DNA of 64,000 nucleotides from Argentina anserina (GCF_933775445.1 NC_065877.1:7130001-7194000), one strand, 5' to 3'; positions 23,201 to 35,598 are shown, counted from the first letter of the stretch. Notes: a model not told the origin generated them from the sequence alone. Numbers and translations: made by a program.

Positions 23201-24671
23201 TCTTGGTAGTGTCACGGTGCAACCCACATTGATCACGAGGATCATACAGGGTCAGGCGCGGGATAGACTCTCACAAGCTAAGTTGGCAGATCTTGTAGTT
23301 GATACACTTGATGAGTGCCCTTCTGAGTGGAGAGTTGGACTCGATGGAGGGTTGAGGTTTGGGGCAAGATTGTGTGTCCTAGATTGTGATGGTCTTCGGG
23401 AGGAGGTCCTTCGTACGGCACATCGATCACGTTATACCGTTCATCCAAGGAACACCAAGATATACAAGGACTTATGCAGACAATTCTGGTGGAACGGTAT
23501 GAAGAAAGATGTAGCGGAGTTTGTATCAAGGTGCCTTACATGTCAGCAAGTGAAAGCAGAACATCAACGACCAGCTGGCATGTTGAAACCACTGACTATT
23601 CCTCTTTGGAAGTGGGAGCAAATATCTATGGATTTTGTGACCGGATTGCCTAGATCGAAGAAGGGTCACGATGCCATATGGGTGATTGTCGATCGGTTGA
23701 CGAAGTCGACTCATTTTCTTCCAGTGTCGATGAAGTACTCAATGGACGTGCTTGGGAAACTATATGTGGATGAGGTAGTGAGACTTCATGGTGCCCCAGT
23801 TTCTATTGTTTCTGATCGAGATGCACGTTTCACTTCAAAGTGCTGGGGTGGTTTGCAGAAGGCGATGGGCACCACCTTGGATATGAGTACAGCTTTCCAC
23901 CCTTAGACTTATGGACAGACGGAAAGGGTGAATCAGGTGATGGAAGACATGTTGAGAGCATGTGTGCTGGATTTCAAGGGTAGTTGGGAAGATCATTTGA
24001 GATTGATTGAGTTTGCCTATAACAACAGCTACCATTCTAGCATTGGCATGACACCTTATGAGGCACTTTATGGTAGACCATGTCGATCTCCGATCTGTTG
24101 GGCCGAAGTTGGTGATGAGGCACTGATGGGTCCAGAGGTGGTTCAGGAAACCACGGAGAAGATCTCGATCATTCGGGATAGAATCCGGACCGCTCAGAGC
24201 AGACAGAAGAGCTATGCGGACTTGAAGAGGAGACATGTGGAATTTGAGATCGGTGATCATGTGTTTTTGAAAGTTTCACCTATGAGGGGTGTAGTGAGAT
24301 TCGGCAAGAAGGGAAAGTTGACACCGATGTACGTTGGGCCCTTTGAGATACTTGAGAAGGTGGGCGAACTAGCATATCGACTAGCCTTGCCTACTAGCAT
24401 GTCGGGCGTTCACAACGTCTTCCACATTTCCATGCTGAGGAAGTATGTACCAGATGAGTCACATGTGATCGATCATAGCACCATTGAAGTGAAGGAAAAT
24501 GCCACATTTGTTGTCGAGCCGGTTCGTATTCTGGATAGATCCACAAGGAAGCTTCGGAGGAGAGAAGTTGAGCTAGTCAAGGTGCTGTGGAGTCACCATG
24601 ATGAGGGTGATGCATCTTGGGAGCTAGAGTCAGACATGATGATCAGATATCCACAGTTGTTTGTTGAGTGA
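20273..24671 (+). pseudogene. gag-pol polyprotein of gypsy element 1, inactivated
   Basis: Gag starts with an RG-rich segment (GRGRARGRGRGR) and a capsid-like region, then two CCHC-type knuckles (CYGC and CHRC, 21120-21230; the first is imperfect). Protease has DTGASH (21368-21385) and a later GIDWL. RT covers about 21890-22440 with the [10 protein letters not shown] active site (22318). RNase H follows to about 23090. Integrase has an HHCC finger (23420-23545), the first catalytic Asp in SMDFVTG, the second in SDRDARF and the Glu in GQTER. A chromodomain-like tail ends at 24671. Breaks: in-frame stops at 20945, 21386, 21740, 22439, 22835 and 23904, and a one-base frameshift near 22917. Gag to RNase H otherwise shares one frame, so the ancestral product was a single polyprotein. 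The stop at 23904 lies just before the catalytic Glu. Confidence 0.9.
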
Positions 24672-24698
24672 GTTTGAATTTCGGGACGAAATTCCTTT

Positions 24699-24707
24699 AA
24701 GGGGGGT
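24699..24707 (+). other. Polypurine tract of gypsy element 1
   Basis: AAGGGGGGT just before the 3' LTR start at 24712; primes plus-strand synthesis in this class. Confidence 0.85.
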
Positions 24708-24711
24708 AGAT

Positions 24712-27700
24712 TGTAATATAACCCTAAATTTACAAACAATTTTTGAGTGATTGGAATTCTATGAAATTGTGAAATTTAAATAGAATGAATGTGATTGGTT
24801 ACGACGTTACGAAACGAGTAACGGATACGTTTTCGGAACGTTTAATTCGAAAAAAACGTTACGTTTCCGCAACGTATTTATCGACTTTTATTCCGTCGCT
24901 CGGTTGCGAAAATTTCCTTCACGAAAGTCGTAGGGCTCGTCGATACGAGTTCGGGGATATGTGACTCGTTGTAATCGGACGTTGTATGTAAAAGTTATTA
25001 ATGATAGAAGTTGTTTCCGATTTTGGAAATTAATATATAAAGGAGGTTTTATCAGCTAGGGTTTCCAAAAGTGGAAACCCCTCACTCACTCTCTTCTTCC
25101 GCCTCCCTCCTTCTCTCTCTCTCGCTCTCCCGAGTCTCCCTCTCCCTCCCTCACTGCCCACCAGCGATCTAACTTCACCGGCTGCCGTGAGTCTCACCAC
25201 CCACCCCAAAGGCGTCGCACGACCACCCTCAGTCACCCCTGGACGCGACGAGCCGCGATTCGCCACACTGAAGCTCTCCGAAGACATCAAGCTTCTGCAG
25301 ACCGCCGCCGTTCGAACCACCATTTCTGACGACTCAAGGGCTCGGAGGAGAGCACCTCAACACCGATCCTCACCCTTGACACCCTCAGTCACCGAATTAG
25401 GGGTCAAATCGCATCGGTTCGAGTTCTTCCCGAAAGATAGAACATTGTCGGCGATCCGAGCCTCTCCGGTGCTAGATCGGAGTTAGTAGCTTCAAATCGA
25501 GGTATGGATGATATGATTGATGGATTAAGTGTGTTTGTTGTTGAATTTTGAATGGTTTGGAGGCAGATCGGAGGAGGTGAGGAGGAGGGGATACCACCGC
25601 TTAGAGGCGGCGCGTGGCAGCGAGTGGGTTAGCTTAGGAGGGGTCTGAGGTTGTGGGAAGGAAGAGGAGGAGGAGGAGAAGAGTTTGGACCAGGCGGTGG
25701 CGTGATGCTCGCCGTGGTTGGTGTCGGCGCGTGGGCCCTAAGCGCTGCCACTCACCCACGCGCTGCCACAGTGAGTGGCGCGTGAACGCCATGTGCGGCC
25801 TGCCGGAGGTGGTGCGTGCACCCCACGCGCCGCCACGTGCGGCGGCGTGAACAGTGATTCCGAGAAGGGTAATTTTGTAATTTATTTTTACGTACGGTAA
25901 ATGTAAAAGTAAATTTTATTTACGTACGGTAAATGTAAATTTTATTAACGTACGGTAATTGTAAATATAAATTACTTTCAGTAAAGATAAAAAGTAATTT
26001 TGGAAGGGTAATACGCTAATTATTATTTACTGAAACAGTACGTACATTTGAATAGTAATTATACGTACAGAAATACGTAAACAGTATGTACTCGTACAAC
26101 GATACGTATTGGTTATGTATTTGTACATTAATACGTGAATAGTACTGTGAATAGTAATCATGAATAGTAACAGTGAACATTGAATAGTAACAGTGAACAG
26201 TAACACTGAAAGTGACGGTGAACAGTAAATTCGTAAAACCGAAAATTGCTGAACAGTAACCGGTTATTACTGTTTCGGCATTTAAAGGTTTACGAAACGT
26301 TTCTAAATTCTTTTCTTATCTTTTCAAGGTGATCTATAAAGCAAGGAAAAGAATTATCTTCGGAAATTGTGAGATTACGCTCGACTCGATAAGGTGAGTA
26401 AAATCTCACATATTTATGAATCTACCCTTGCAGTGATTCTAAGATATTTGCAAGAGTTTTTAATATTGAAATACGACATGTATACAATATAATGGATTCT
26501 ATATATATTTCATAAATGGTAATAAGTACATATATATATAATTTGCTATATTATATACTGTTCTGAATTCATCTGGATTAGGTTAATTCGATGACAAGCA
26601 TGTGAGTTTAATATGGAGATTGTTTAACGTTTTGTCATCGGACGTGTTTATAAATTATGACATGTATAAGATATAATGGATTATATATACATCGTATAAA
26701 TGGTAAATAAATACATATATATATAGTTTGCTATATAATATACTGTTATGATTTTTTTGTGATGATGTCATTTTGATGACAAGATATATTGAGCATGTGA
26801 TTTTGATTTGTACAATATGATGTGAGATTATTGTACGTGATTTTAACATTGAGATTGTTAAAATGTTGATTTGTCTTCGGACGTGATTTGGTACAATATG
26901 ATGTGAGATTATTGTACGTGTTTGGCAAGTCGGAACCTAGCCTTTGGCCGGGCGAAAGTTACGATACAGTTAGAGCTCTAGTCTGTCTGTCTTAGTACTG
27001 CATGTGAGGTAACGGGTGGTTATCTGCTCATGGGTACTCAGATTGTTTTGGATGTTGGGTAGCGGGTGGCTATCCAATATCGGCGGTGTATTACGAGAGG
27101 GGTAACAGATGTGTACCAGCGTTCTTGGTACCCGTAATATAAATGCATTTGGGTAACCAGAAGGGTTACTTAATTTCTCATGAGCGGTTTATTTCATATT
27201 TCTTTGGGACGACCAGATGGGCCGTCCATTGACTCATGAGTGCATTTATATTTGATGATTTGTGATTTTTCGTATATATTGATATGCGATTATATTTTCA
27301 TTTTACTCATACGAGCTATAAGCTTACCGGGTTTGTGTTTACAATCCCGGTGCACCAATCCGATGGTGTAGGGGATAATTCCGCAGGTGTTGATTAGTGG
27401 AGATTGAGTGACAACTCCGGAGGCTCGAAGTCGTTCGAATCCTACTTGTGGTGAGGCTTTCATCGTGGATTTGTATGTGAGAATTGGTGTGGTTTTATTT
27501 GTGAGAATTGTGAGTGATGTGAGGATTATTACATTTCCATTTTATGTAAGGATTATAAATTTGGTTTGTAATAATTGGTTTGTCTGAGTTGTATTGAGAA
27601 CTCAGAATTGATCCACTGCGACATTTTAAATGATTTCGATTTCATTGAGATTATTTTGTGTTTAACGACTTTGAAATTTTGAGTTTTTAAGCTCGAAATT

Positions 27701-27714
27701 TTGGGGTCGTTACA
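24712..27714 (+). repeat. 3' LTR of gypsy element 1
   Basis: 3003 bp, TGTAATATAACC to GGGGTCGTTACA. It retains a GC-rich segment (about 25606-25775) missing from the 5' LTR and a longer GAACAGTAA-type repeat tract (26130-26230). It has the same TATA box (25034-25041) and tandem TACAATATGATGTGAGATTA copies as the 5' LTR. Confidence 0.92.
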
Positions 27715-27873
27715 GAAAATAAAAAACTTGGACAGTGAAAGTTGGCCGGAGATGTATGATAGAATGACTTCTTATGTGACGCCGCTCTAATAAATAGAGT
27801 CATGGTCTTATCACTCATATGAGTTCTTGACGATCCGAGAGGATCGAGACCAAGCACTGAAGCAAGGGAGGAC

Positions 27874-28444
27874 TAGGGATGGTAATTGGCATGGTAGGGT
27901 TAGGAGATCGAAATACCATATACATATCTAATTTCAATTACGTCCCCACACCCGTTCAAATCCGTGTTAGAAAGTAATGAGTATTCCCCGTCCCCACTCC
28001 CGTTGGGTATCCGTTTCTCATACCCGTCCCAATACCCGTTAATGATATTTTGTTATATTATAACAAAATTCATATGAAGTATATAAAAAACGCAAAAATT
28101 TAAAATGAAAACTAAATATCATAATGAAATTAGTTGTTTTTTACATTAATCCAACTTAAACCAATACAAGTCTAGTTCAAAATAAAATAATAACTATAAT
28201 TTTTTTATTTACATTAATATTAATTAATTAATTAATCAATATTAAAACATATATAATATATATTTTATTCTTATTGGATGAGGATGGGGATGGAGATTAA
28301 AATATCATCCCCGTCCGTTACCCGATTCTATATTTCAAATATAAGAGATCCACATACCCGTTCTCCGTTTTTACGTATTACACAACCCCATTATGATCAA
28401 ATACCCGTGAATACTCTACATGATGAGTAATATTGCAATCCCTA
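27874..28444. mobile_element. hAT-like non-autonomous element
   Basis: 571 bp with ends TAGGGATGGTAATTG and, reversed, TAGGGATTGCAATATT. It is flanked by 8-bp duplications GGGAGGAC (27866-27873) and GGGAGTAC (28445-28452), 7 of 8 identical. The 8-bp duplication and terminal motif mark a hAT derivative. Internally it is AT-rich with CCCGTCCC/TACCCGT subterminal motifs at both ends and has no coding capacity. Confidence 0.8.
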
Positions 28445-28452
28445 GGGAGTAC

Positions 28453-28987
28453 CCCATGTCTCTCTATTAGTTGATTAAACTTTTTAGTCTATCCCTCTAA
28501 TTTTCAGTTTTGCGATATAATAAAAATCTAATTGAAAATAACTCAAACTATAAATGTGAAGTGTCTGATCTGCTTACGATTTAATTACAAACAATGCCGG
28601 TGAGTTTTGCCAATTTCATATTGTGTTTAATTATGTTAACCATATGAGGGTAGACTTTTCATTTCGTTCATATTGCCATATTTCGCCATATAATATGTGA
28701 TGTACTCATGTACACTAGTGAAATACAAGATGTAGAGACTTTTCCTTTTTTTATTTTTTTTTACATTTATGTAATTTATTTTCAATAGATCCATGAATAT
28801 TATCATTATCTACACACATGTTGTCATGACAAATAACACACAATAAAATCGGAAACAGATGATGTGGAATTGAGATTTTAATTTTTTTTAATGAAAATTT
28901 GAGATTTTAATTGTATCTACGTACAATTTTACAATAGATTCTTGAGGCCTCATTGAGATATCTATTAGTCAAAGTTTAACAATATGG
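28453..28987. other. Unassigned AT-rich interval
   Basis: No gene or element terminus recognised between the two MITEs. Confidence 0.45.
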
Positions 28988-28995
28988 ATCTTATG

Positions 28996-29599
28996 GAGCA
29001 AATTTGCCAACCACCAAAAATTACTCACCCAAATGACCACTCACTTACTTCACTGACATTTGTCCTCTTTATTAACCATAGTTAAACAATAACTATAGAT
29101 TAATTTTTGAAAAAAAAAACTAAATACAAGAAGAATATATTAACTCTCTCTCTCTCTCTGACCACATATGGGGGCTTTTATGTTTGTATCAGATACTATA
29201 TTTCACCATTTTGGATTTCTCCGGCTTCCCGTATATCCCGCAATGTTTTTGAAAAAAGAATTCATAACTCCAATTTCCTCAATTGTTTTTGGCAAGCATT
29301 TTCCTCAAAATTGGACCAGCTTATATTTGATAGGTAAACTCAGGAGTTGGGAATGAAATGGATGATATACTGCATAAAGGAGGGTTAGTTCTATCAATAA
29401 AGTGTGGTTGAACATAAATTTTATGGTCAGTTATTGACCGTGTGAACAGAATTGTTATTAAGATTGATTGATTTACCATGGTTTAGAAAGAAAAAAAAGA
29501 GTTAAATGATCATAGTTTATATTGAAAACATGTGTAGTGAAGTAAGAGGATGGTCATTTGGGTGGACAATTTAAGGTGGTTGGCAAATTTGCATATAAA
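28996..29599. mobile_element. Mutator-like MITE upstream of the third LecRK
   Basis: Long terminal inverted repeats: left GCAAATTTGCCAACCACC with CACCCAAATGACCA, mirrored on the right (TGGTCATTTGGGTG and GGTGGTTGGCAAATTTGC). The 8-bp direct repeat ATCTTATG flanks it (28988-28995 and 29600-29607). Arms of about 100 bp enclose a core with a CT repeat (29145-29160). No transposase. The open frame at 29107-29337 lies inside it and is not considered a gene. Confidence 0.7.
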
Positions 29600-29607
29600 A
29601 TCTTATG

Positions 29608-30260
29608 CCCCTAGTTAAGCTGCATTATCGCCTTATTATCGGCTCACAAGTTAGTTTCTATAAAAATGCCAGAGAAAATGCGGATCCCATTTCAGAAATA
29701 TTTACTATCTAGTAACGATTACATCACCCTCCCAACTTGATTTTCCATCATTTTCTATCCAACCATGATGATCTGTCAAGTTGCAACTCTTCTCGAACTT
29801 TGACCAAAAAAAAAACAACTCTTCTCGAACAATTTTGAGTCAAAATTATTAGAATGCAACAAGAAATTAAGAAAGAACCCAAGCACGTGATCGCGAGGGG
29901 CCGACGGCCGGACTCGTTGAAAATGAGAGCGGAGCTGTATGTATCTGTGAGATAATTGTGAAAATCAGATTCATTTTTTTTAATGGAGCATGGACTCATA
30001 GAGTCATGGTCGACCAATCAACACCAGTATAGGGAAGACGAACCAGTTGCGAACGATACAAGGCACCGGGTCGTCGATACTCTATAGTCTACACATTACT
30101 GTTCCTGGTGGCCTTCTCTCTAAAGACGACATCTTAACCTACTCCAACGATCACGACGGTCCAAACTGTCATGATTTACCCAAAAAACTCTTCTCGAATG
30201 TCGGCTGATATTGCTGCTTTGATTTTCTTCATTTGTATTCTGGCGGGTCGTTTAGATCCT
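29608..30260. other. Upstream region of the third LecRK
   Basis: The phrase AACTCTTCTCGAAC occurs twice (about 29783 and 29817), and TTTGACC (a W-box core) lies between. This is promoter-proximal sequence; no gene seen. Confidence 0.4.
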
Positions 30261-30268
30261 TATATATA
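30261..30268 (+). promoter_or_regulatory. TATA box of the third LecRK
   Basis: TATATATA 43 bp before the ATG at 30311; a plausible core promoter giving a very short leader. Confidence 0.5.
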
Positions 30269-30310
30269 GTAAATGGAAGGTCAAGAAGCTCCACAAATGC
30301 TTAGCCAGCC

Positions 30311-32650
30311 ATGTTTGTCAAGCTCTCTGTTCTCCTATGGCTACTAGTCCTTCTGGCACTAGCAGAAGCGCAAGGCCTTAGTTTCATCTACAATAGTGGA
30401 TTCAATGGCCGTTCTGGTCGTAATCTTACTCTAGACGGCATAGCAGAAATCACAGCCAACGGTCTGTTGAAGCTTACAAATGATACAAAACAGAAAAGCG
30501 GCCATGCCTTCTACCCTAACCCAGTAACCTTCAAGAACTCAGACAGCGGCTCTGCTTTCTCCTTCTCCACCAACTTTGTCTTTGCCATTCGATCAGAGTA
30601 CGCTAGACTCAGCGGCCATGGGATCGCTTTTGTTATCTCTCCCACGACAGGCTTCCCCGGAGCTCGGCCGAGCCAGTACTTGGGCCTCTTCAGCGAAACC
30701 AACAACGGCAACTCGACCAATCACGTTTTTGCTGTGGAGCTCGATACGATTCAGAGCACGGAGTTTGGTGACATCAACGATAACCATGTTGGGATCGACA
30801 TCAATGGCTTGAACTCTACCAGTAAAGCTCCAGCTGGTTATTTTAGTGGTGGGTTCAAAAAGAACTTGACTCTTATCAGTGGTAAAGAAATGAGAGTTTG
30901 GGTTGATTATGATGGCACCAAGAAGCAAATTGAAGTTACTTTGGCTCCAATTGATGTTGCAACTAAACCCCCAACTCCACTTCTGTCATATCCTTATGAC
31001 CTTTCCCCAGTTCTCAGAAGAAGCATGTATGTTGGCTTTTCGTCTTCAACTGGCTCAGTCCTCACATCCCATTATGTAGTGGGTTGGAGCTTTAGGATGA
31101 ATGGCCAAGCAGAAGACCTTACAGCTTCCAAACTTCCGAAGCTGCCTACCATTCCAGGTAAAAAGAGGTCCATGCTTTTCACCTTTGGTTTGCCTCTGAT
31201 TTCAGTGAGTGTGGTCTTGCTATTAGTTTCTGGTGTGCTCTATGTCATAAGAAGGAAGAGGAAGTATGCAGAAGTGCTTGAAGATTGGGAGCTAGAGTAT
31301 GGTCCTCAAAGGTTCAAGTACAAAGAATTGTACATAGCCACCAAGGGGTTCAGGGAAAAGGAGCTTTTGGGAACTGGGGGATTTGGTAAAGTCTATAGAG
31401 GTATACTACCCTCCTCTAAAATTGAGATTGCAGTGAAGAGGGTATCACATGAATCAAGACAGGGAATGAAGGAATTCGTAGCAGAAATTGTTAGTATGGG
31501 CCGGCTGCGTCACCGGAATTTGGTCCAACTCTTGGGATATTGCAGGTATGGTCTCTGTTCTGTAGTCCTCTGTATTAGTTTCCCATTAACTTCATTACAC
31601 GTTAATTGAATTTAGACAAACTGTCGTAATATATTGTTTACTTAAAGTTTCAATTTTAAAAACAATCGCAACCTTATATGCATATACCCCCGAGTTCACG
31701 TCTCTTGTCTAATCCAATTATGTCCCTGTTAACATGCTTGTCTCTTTATGTGTAACTTTTGGCTGCATATGAGAAAATGTTAATTTGATGTATACATTGT
31801 TAGCTTATTTCTTAACAACTCTAAATTTACACAATAATTAACACTGATGTTTGATCGCAGGCGAAAAGGAGAGCTGCTTTTGGTGTATGACTACATGCCT
31901 AATGGAAGCTTGGACAAATATCTCTATGATCAACCTGCGGTGACTCTTAATTGGAACCAGAGGTTTAGAGTCATCAAAGGTGTGGCTGCAGGGTTGTTCT
32001 ATCTTCATGAAGAGTGGGAACAAGTTGTGATTCACAGAGATGTGAAGGCCAGTAATGTGTTGCTAGATGGGGAACTTAATGGAAGGCTAGGAGATTTTGG
32101 GCTTGCAAGATTGTATGACCATGGAACTGACCCTCAAACTACTCATATAGTTGGAACACTCGGGTACTTAGCCCCAGAGCACACAAGAACAGGCCGCGCC
32201 ACCACGAACACCGACGTGTTTGCTTTCGGGGCATTTCTACTCGAAGTTGCTTGCGGAAAAAGGCCAATTGAGACACAAGGTCCGGAAGATGTGATCTTGG
32301 TTGATTTGGTGTTTTCTTGTTGGAATAGGAGTAACATCCTTGAGGCAAGGGACCAAAGCTATGGTACAGATTTCGTAGCCGAGGAAGTGGAGTTGGTGTT
32401 GAAGCTTGGGCTCTTGTGCTCACATTCGGAGCCGGCGGCAAGGCCTACCATGCGACAAGTTAATCAGTACCTAGCCGGTGACGTTGTTTTGCCGGAAGTT
32501 TCACTTCTCGGGCTTTCTTCCAGTGGCTTAACGTTTGCCCACCATGAAGGCTTTGATGACTTTGCAATGTCGTATCAGTCTTCTGTAGGCAAGGGCTTCT
32601 CGCAATCATCATATATTGCAGAGTCCGCACTACTTTCAGGTGGTCGTTGA
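30311..32650 (+). CDS. L-type lectin-domain receptor kinase, clade IV-like, two exons
   Basis: Exons 30311-31545 and 31861-32650 (GT/AG intron of 315 bp) encode 674 residues. Signal peptide (about 1-20); legume-lectin domain (about 22-262) with LDGIAEI, FAVELDT and [10 protein letters not shown]; membrane helix (about 287-312); kinase domain with [37 protein letters not shown] and [11 protein letters not shown]-terminus SALLSGGR. All catalytic motifs are present. The intron splits the same YCR|R codon (phase 2) as in the gene at 9433, and the proteins align throughout, so the two are tandem duplicates. This copy keeps the canonical lectin N-terminus and is the less derived of the pair. It is likely a plasma-membrane receptor of the clade related to Arabidopsis LecRK-IV; the ligand is unknown. 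Confidence 0.94.
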
Positions 32651-33339
32651 TTCCAAGCCATTCACAGATTCGGATTCAGAACCCATATTACGCATGTATA
32701 GATGCACATCGCAGTTCATTGACTGAATAATTATTGTATCTTATATAGCTTTTTATGACTGCTAATGAAAAACCATATGAATGTGTAGTTGCCTACATCG
32801 CAAAAAAAAAAAAAGATCGAGTCGCTTGTGATGAAGATACTATCTTGACAAATGGGCCTTTTGAAATTATGCAATACTGAAATCAAAATTCTAAATATAA
32901 ACTTAAAAGATTATTGATGAACTTTGGCATACAAGTCAACCAAGCAAGAGGGATGGAGCAAACAAGAGGTTTCTAGTTGTAATTCATATACTCGTGTTGG
33001 GAAAAAAAACACGAATGTACTAAATTTTTAGCCTTTAAGAGATATTAAGTTTGGCTAGTGAGGAATGCTTTGTTAACTTCTAACATCTTAATATCTCATA
33101 ACGGATTATTGATGATGAACCTACTTGTCATGATACGACTAATAAATTGAACGATATGTTGCTTATGAATTATGATCCACCAAGGAAATTAAATTAATTT
33201 AACCTCCCATCAACATCGATGGATTTGAATCTCGGCATGGTGACCCTCAAGCTCTTACTAACCCAACCATCTCTGACTTTTGTATTCGTAATATCTGTTG
33301 GGCCTGCAATTGCCAATCTAAACTCCATCAGCATCCAAA
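32651..33339. other. Intergenic region between LecRK 3 and GID4
   Basis: 3' flank of the LecRK with a poly(A) run (32803-32815). No gene or element terminus recognised. Confidence 0.5.
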
Positions 33340-33347
33340 TATAAATA
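33340..33347 (+). promoter_or_regulatory. TATA box of GID4
   Basis: TATAAATA about 95 bp before the start codon at 33442. Confidence 0.5.
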
Positions 33348-33441
33348 GAGAGGCGCTAACGGGTCGGGTTCATACGGAGGGTATTATATTGAAGTTGGTT
33401 GGTGGTTGCTGTTTTGGGAACCCTTGTTTGGAGCTTTAGAA

Positions 33442-35598
33442 ATGCCAGTCAGGGCGGCAGAGACCTCCGCGCCTCCTCCACATCATTCAGGTACTTCCCT
33501 CCTATTCGGGTTCTTACCCAAATCTGAACTATTCAAATGATGCAATTATTAAAGACTCTACTTTTTTACTGTTTCTGCTTACGTTAATCTGATTCTGAGT
33601 TTCTCATGTTTATGTCTGCATCACTTTGAAGGTTCCACTTGTGGACAGACATCTCCTCCACCCTTTACACTTCTAAGCGTCGGCCAGGTTTCTCTGTTTG
33701 TTTCTCACTTTTTTATGTTGCTTAGTGTGTTTGTGAAATTTGAATCATTGTGATTTTGATCAAAATTGGTAATGTTACGAATTGAATTGTGTAATCTATA
33801 TTGAGAAAGGGTACGGGAATTTGGTAGTATGAATGTTAACCATTGTTGGGGATGTGGCAGGGCTTCTCGGGTACACAGAATGTTTCGAGTCTGCAAAAAG
33901 ATGAGGCTTGGAGAGTGAATGTTCGGATACAAGGGTGTGATCTTGAGAATGGTTATCTATGTGGAACTATGGAAGCACTTAATGTTCCCATGGCTGACAC
34001 ACCAGTAAGAAGTTGCTCTTTTGCTTGCTCATTGATTTTCTAGTATCAAGGTTTTCTTCAGTATGTACGTTATTTAGTTAAGCAGTTGCGGAGTGTTATG
34101 GAACTGGTAATAGAATATCAGTTGAGATGGTGTGCTCCAGGAAGATTTCATTCCTTTTGTAGCCAATCAGTGTTTCCATTTCCATAGCGCTGTGATTGTA
34201 TGTACTCTATCTTTTGCAATAGAAGTATATTAGATGGTCCGCTCCATAGACTGAAATCGAAGCATGCATTTTTTTTATATTGTTTTAGTGGGTGATGCAG
34301 CTGCTTTAGTTTGCCTGATTTTCAATTCTTCAGTCTTTCACTTACTGTCCTTGCCTCTTTACATCCATTTAATAATGCGAATCTGCATGTATCTCAAAGC
34401 ATACATAGATTTCCTTTATACCTTTTCTTTTGGGTTTGGAATTAGGTTAGGCAACATGCTGAGATATGTGCACAGCTCACTCTTGCACATTATTTCTAGG
34501 TTTACCACTTTTTTCTGGACTTACAATTTAATTGTTTGTTTCTCACCCCAACCTTTTTGATATAAAGTGAAAATTTGATAATTTTATCTTTTATTTCTTG
34601 ATTTTGTGCATAATCAATGTTGTATGACTTGTATCAACTAATGTTATCTCTTGATTTAAAAGAAAATGTTGTATGTTCATCATGGGAAGCTCTCATTGAG
34701 AATTTGCTTTCTTTTCAATGTGTGGTAGGTTGTCACTTTTTGGGAGGGGGAGATCGTTGACACCAAAAATTATACTTTCTTCACTGAAAAGTGGGAAGCA
34801 ACGTATGTTGTTTTTTGTTCTGTTAACTACAATTGAAAAGGAACCCATATGTAGATAGTTGTTATGGTGAATAACAATCAATTTGTAACTTGTGACAGAC
34901 AAGATGATGATATAAGGCACTGGACCAAATTTCCTTCTTTTTCTGCTCTATTGGTAAGCTACTCGTCTTAATGTTGTCTGTCATAGCTGAAGTTTGTTGT
35001 CTACTGGCTAATTCTACGTTTACAGAGCCAAGTGGAGGTTGATGGTGGCAAATCATTAGATCTTAGCAACTATCCTTACATTTTCATGGTAAGTTGGTTA
35101 CTGCCTTACTGGCTTTATTATCACCTGTCAGTAAGCAAAAATCAAACGTCACATGAAATTTAGTTCTTTGATTTGCTGGTGCAGAGGTGGAAGGAGCAGT
35201 ACTTTGTGAATGTTGGCACAGATTGTGGTTTGACTATAGCCGGCTTTTACTATGTGTGTTTCTCATGTAGTGATGGCTCCATCAACGGCTTCTATTATGA
35301 TCCTAATAGCAGGTAGTTCCTTCATTTTGATGTTGGTCTATGATTTTGATGTATTGTAGAATGCTATTGATTTCCTTCTAAACATGATGGGGGTGGGCTC
35401 ATGCTTAGGAAGTAAATGATCACTTTTCCTACCATTCACCATTGTCTTGGTTTACCTTTCTTATTTAGTTTGTGTGCAACTTATTGACTGATTCTAATTT
35501 TATGTGAACTGACCTGCAGCCCGTTCCAAAAACTTGAGCTGAAATCCACAAATGAGGGAAGGTTAGGAGTCAGTTTTTCGTCTTACGAACTGCAATAA
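33442..35598 (+). CDS. GID4: GID4/Vid24 homologue, substrate receptor of the GID/CTLH E3 ubiquitin ligase
   Basis: Eight exons (33442-33490, 33632-33687, 33861-34004, 34729-34802, 34899-34953, 35026-35088, 35185-35312, 35520-35598) join in phase with GT/AG sites to give 215 residues. After a short variable Pro/Ser-rich N-terminus comes the Vid24 beta-barrel from about residue 36, with AWRVNVRIQGCDLENGYLCG, MEALNVPMADTP, VVTFWEGEIVD, DIRHWTKFPSF, YIFMRWKEQYFVN, and GLTIAGFYYVCFS plus GFYYDPNS at the end. In yeast and animals this fold binds N-terminal proline degrons and delivers substrates to the ligase; the plant role is inferred from the family. Splice site two is preceded by a weak pyrimidine tract, and the first intron is the least certain. 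The length matches plant GID4. Confidence 0.93.

Larger units (their letters stand above)
17158..27714 (+). mobile_element. Complete Ty3/gypsy retrotransposon, chromovirus (Tekay/Del-like)
   Basis: A 10.6-kb element: 5' LTR 17158-19984, initiator-methionine PBS, one gag-pol frame, polypurine tract, 3' LTR 24712-27714. Both LTRs start TGTAAT and end TTACA. The order PR-RT-RNase H-INT makes it gypsy. Long LTRs and a chromodomain-like C-terminus (WSHHDEGDASWELE) point to the Tekay/Del chromoviruses. The coding frame is broken by stops and a frameshift, so it is no longer autonomous. Flanks carry an 11-bp direct repeat, longer than the usual 5 bp. The LTRs differ by scattered substitutions and by one indel of about 170 bp, so it is not a very recent insertion. 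Confidence 0.9.
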
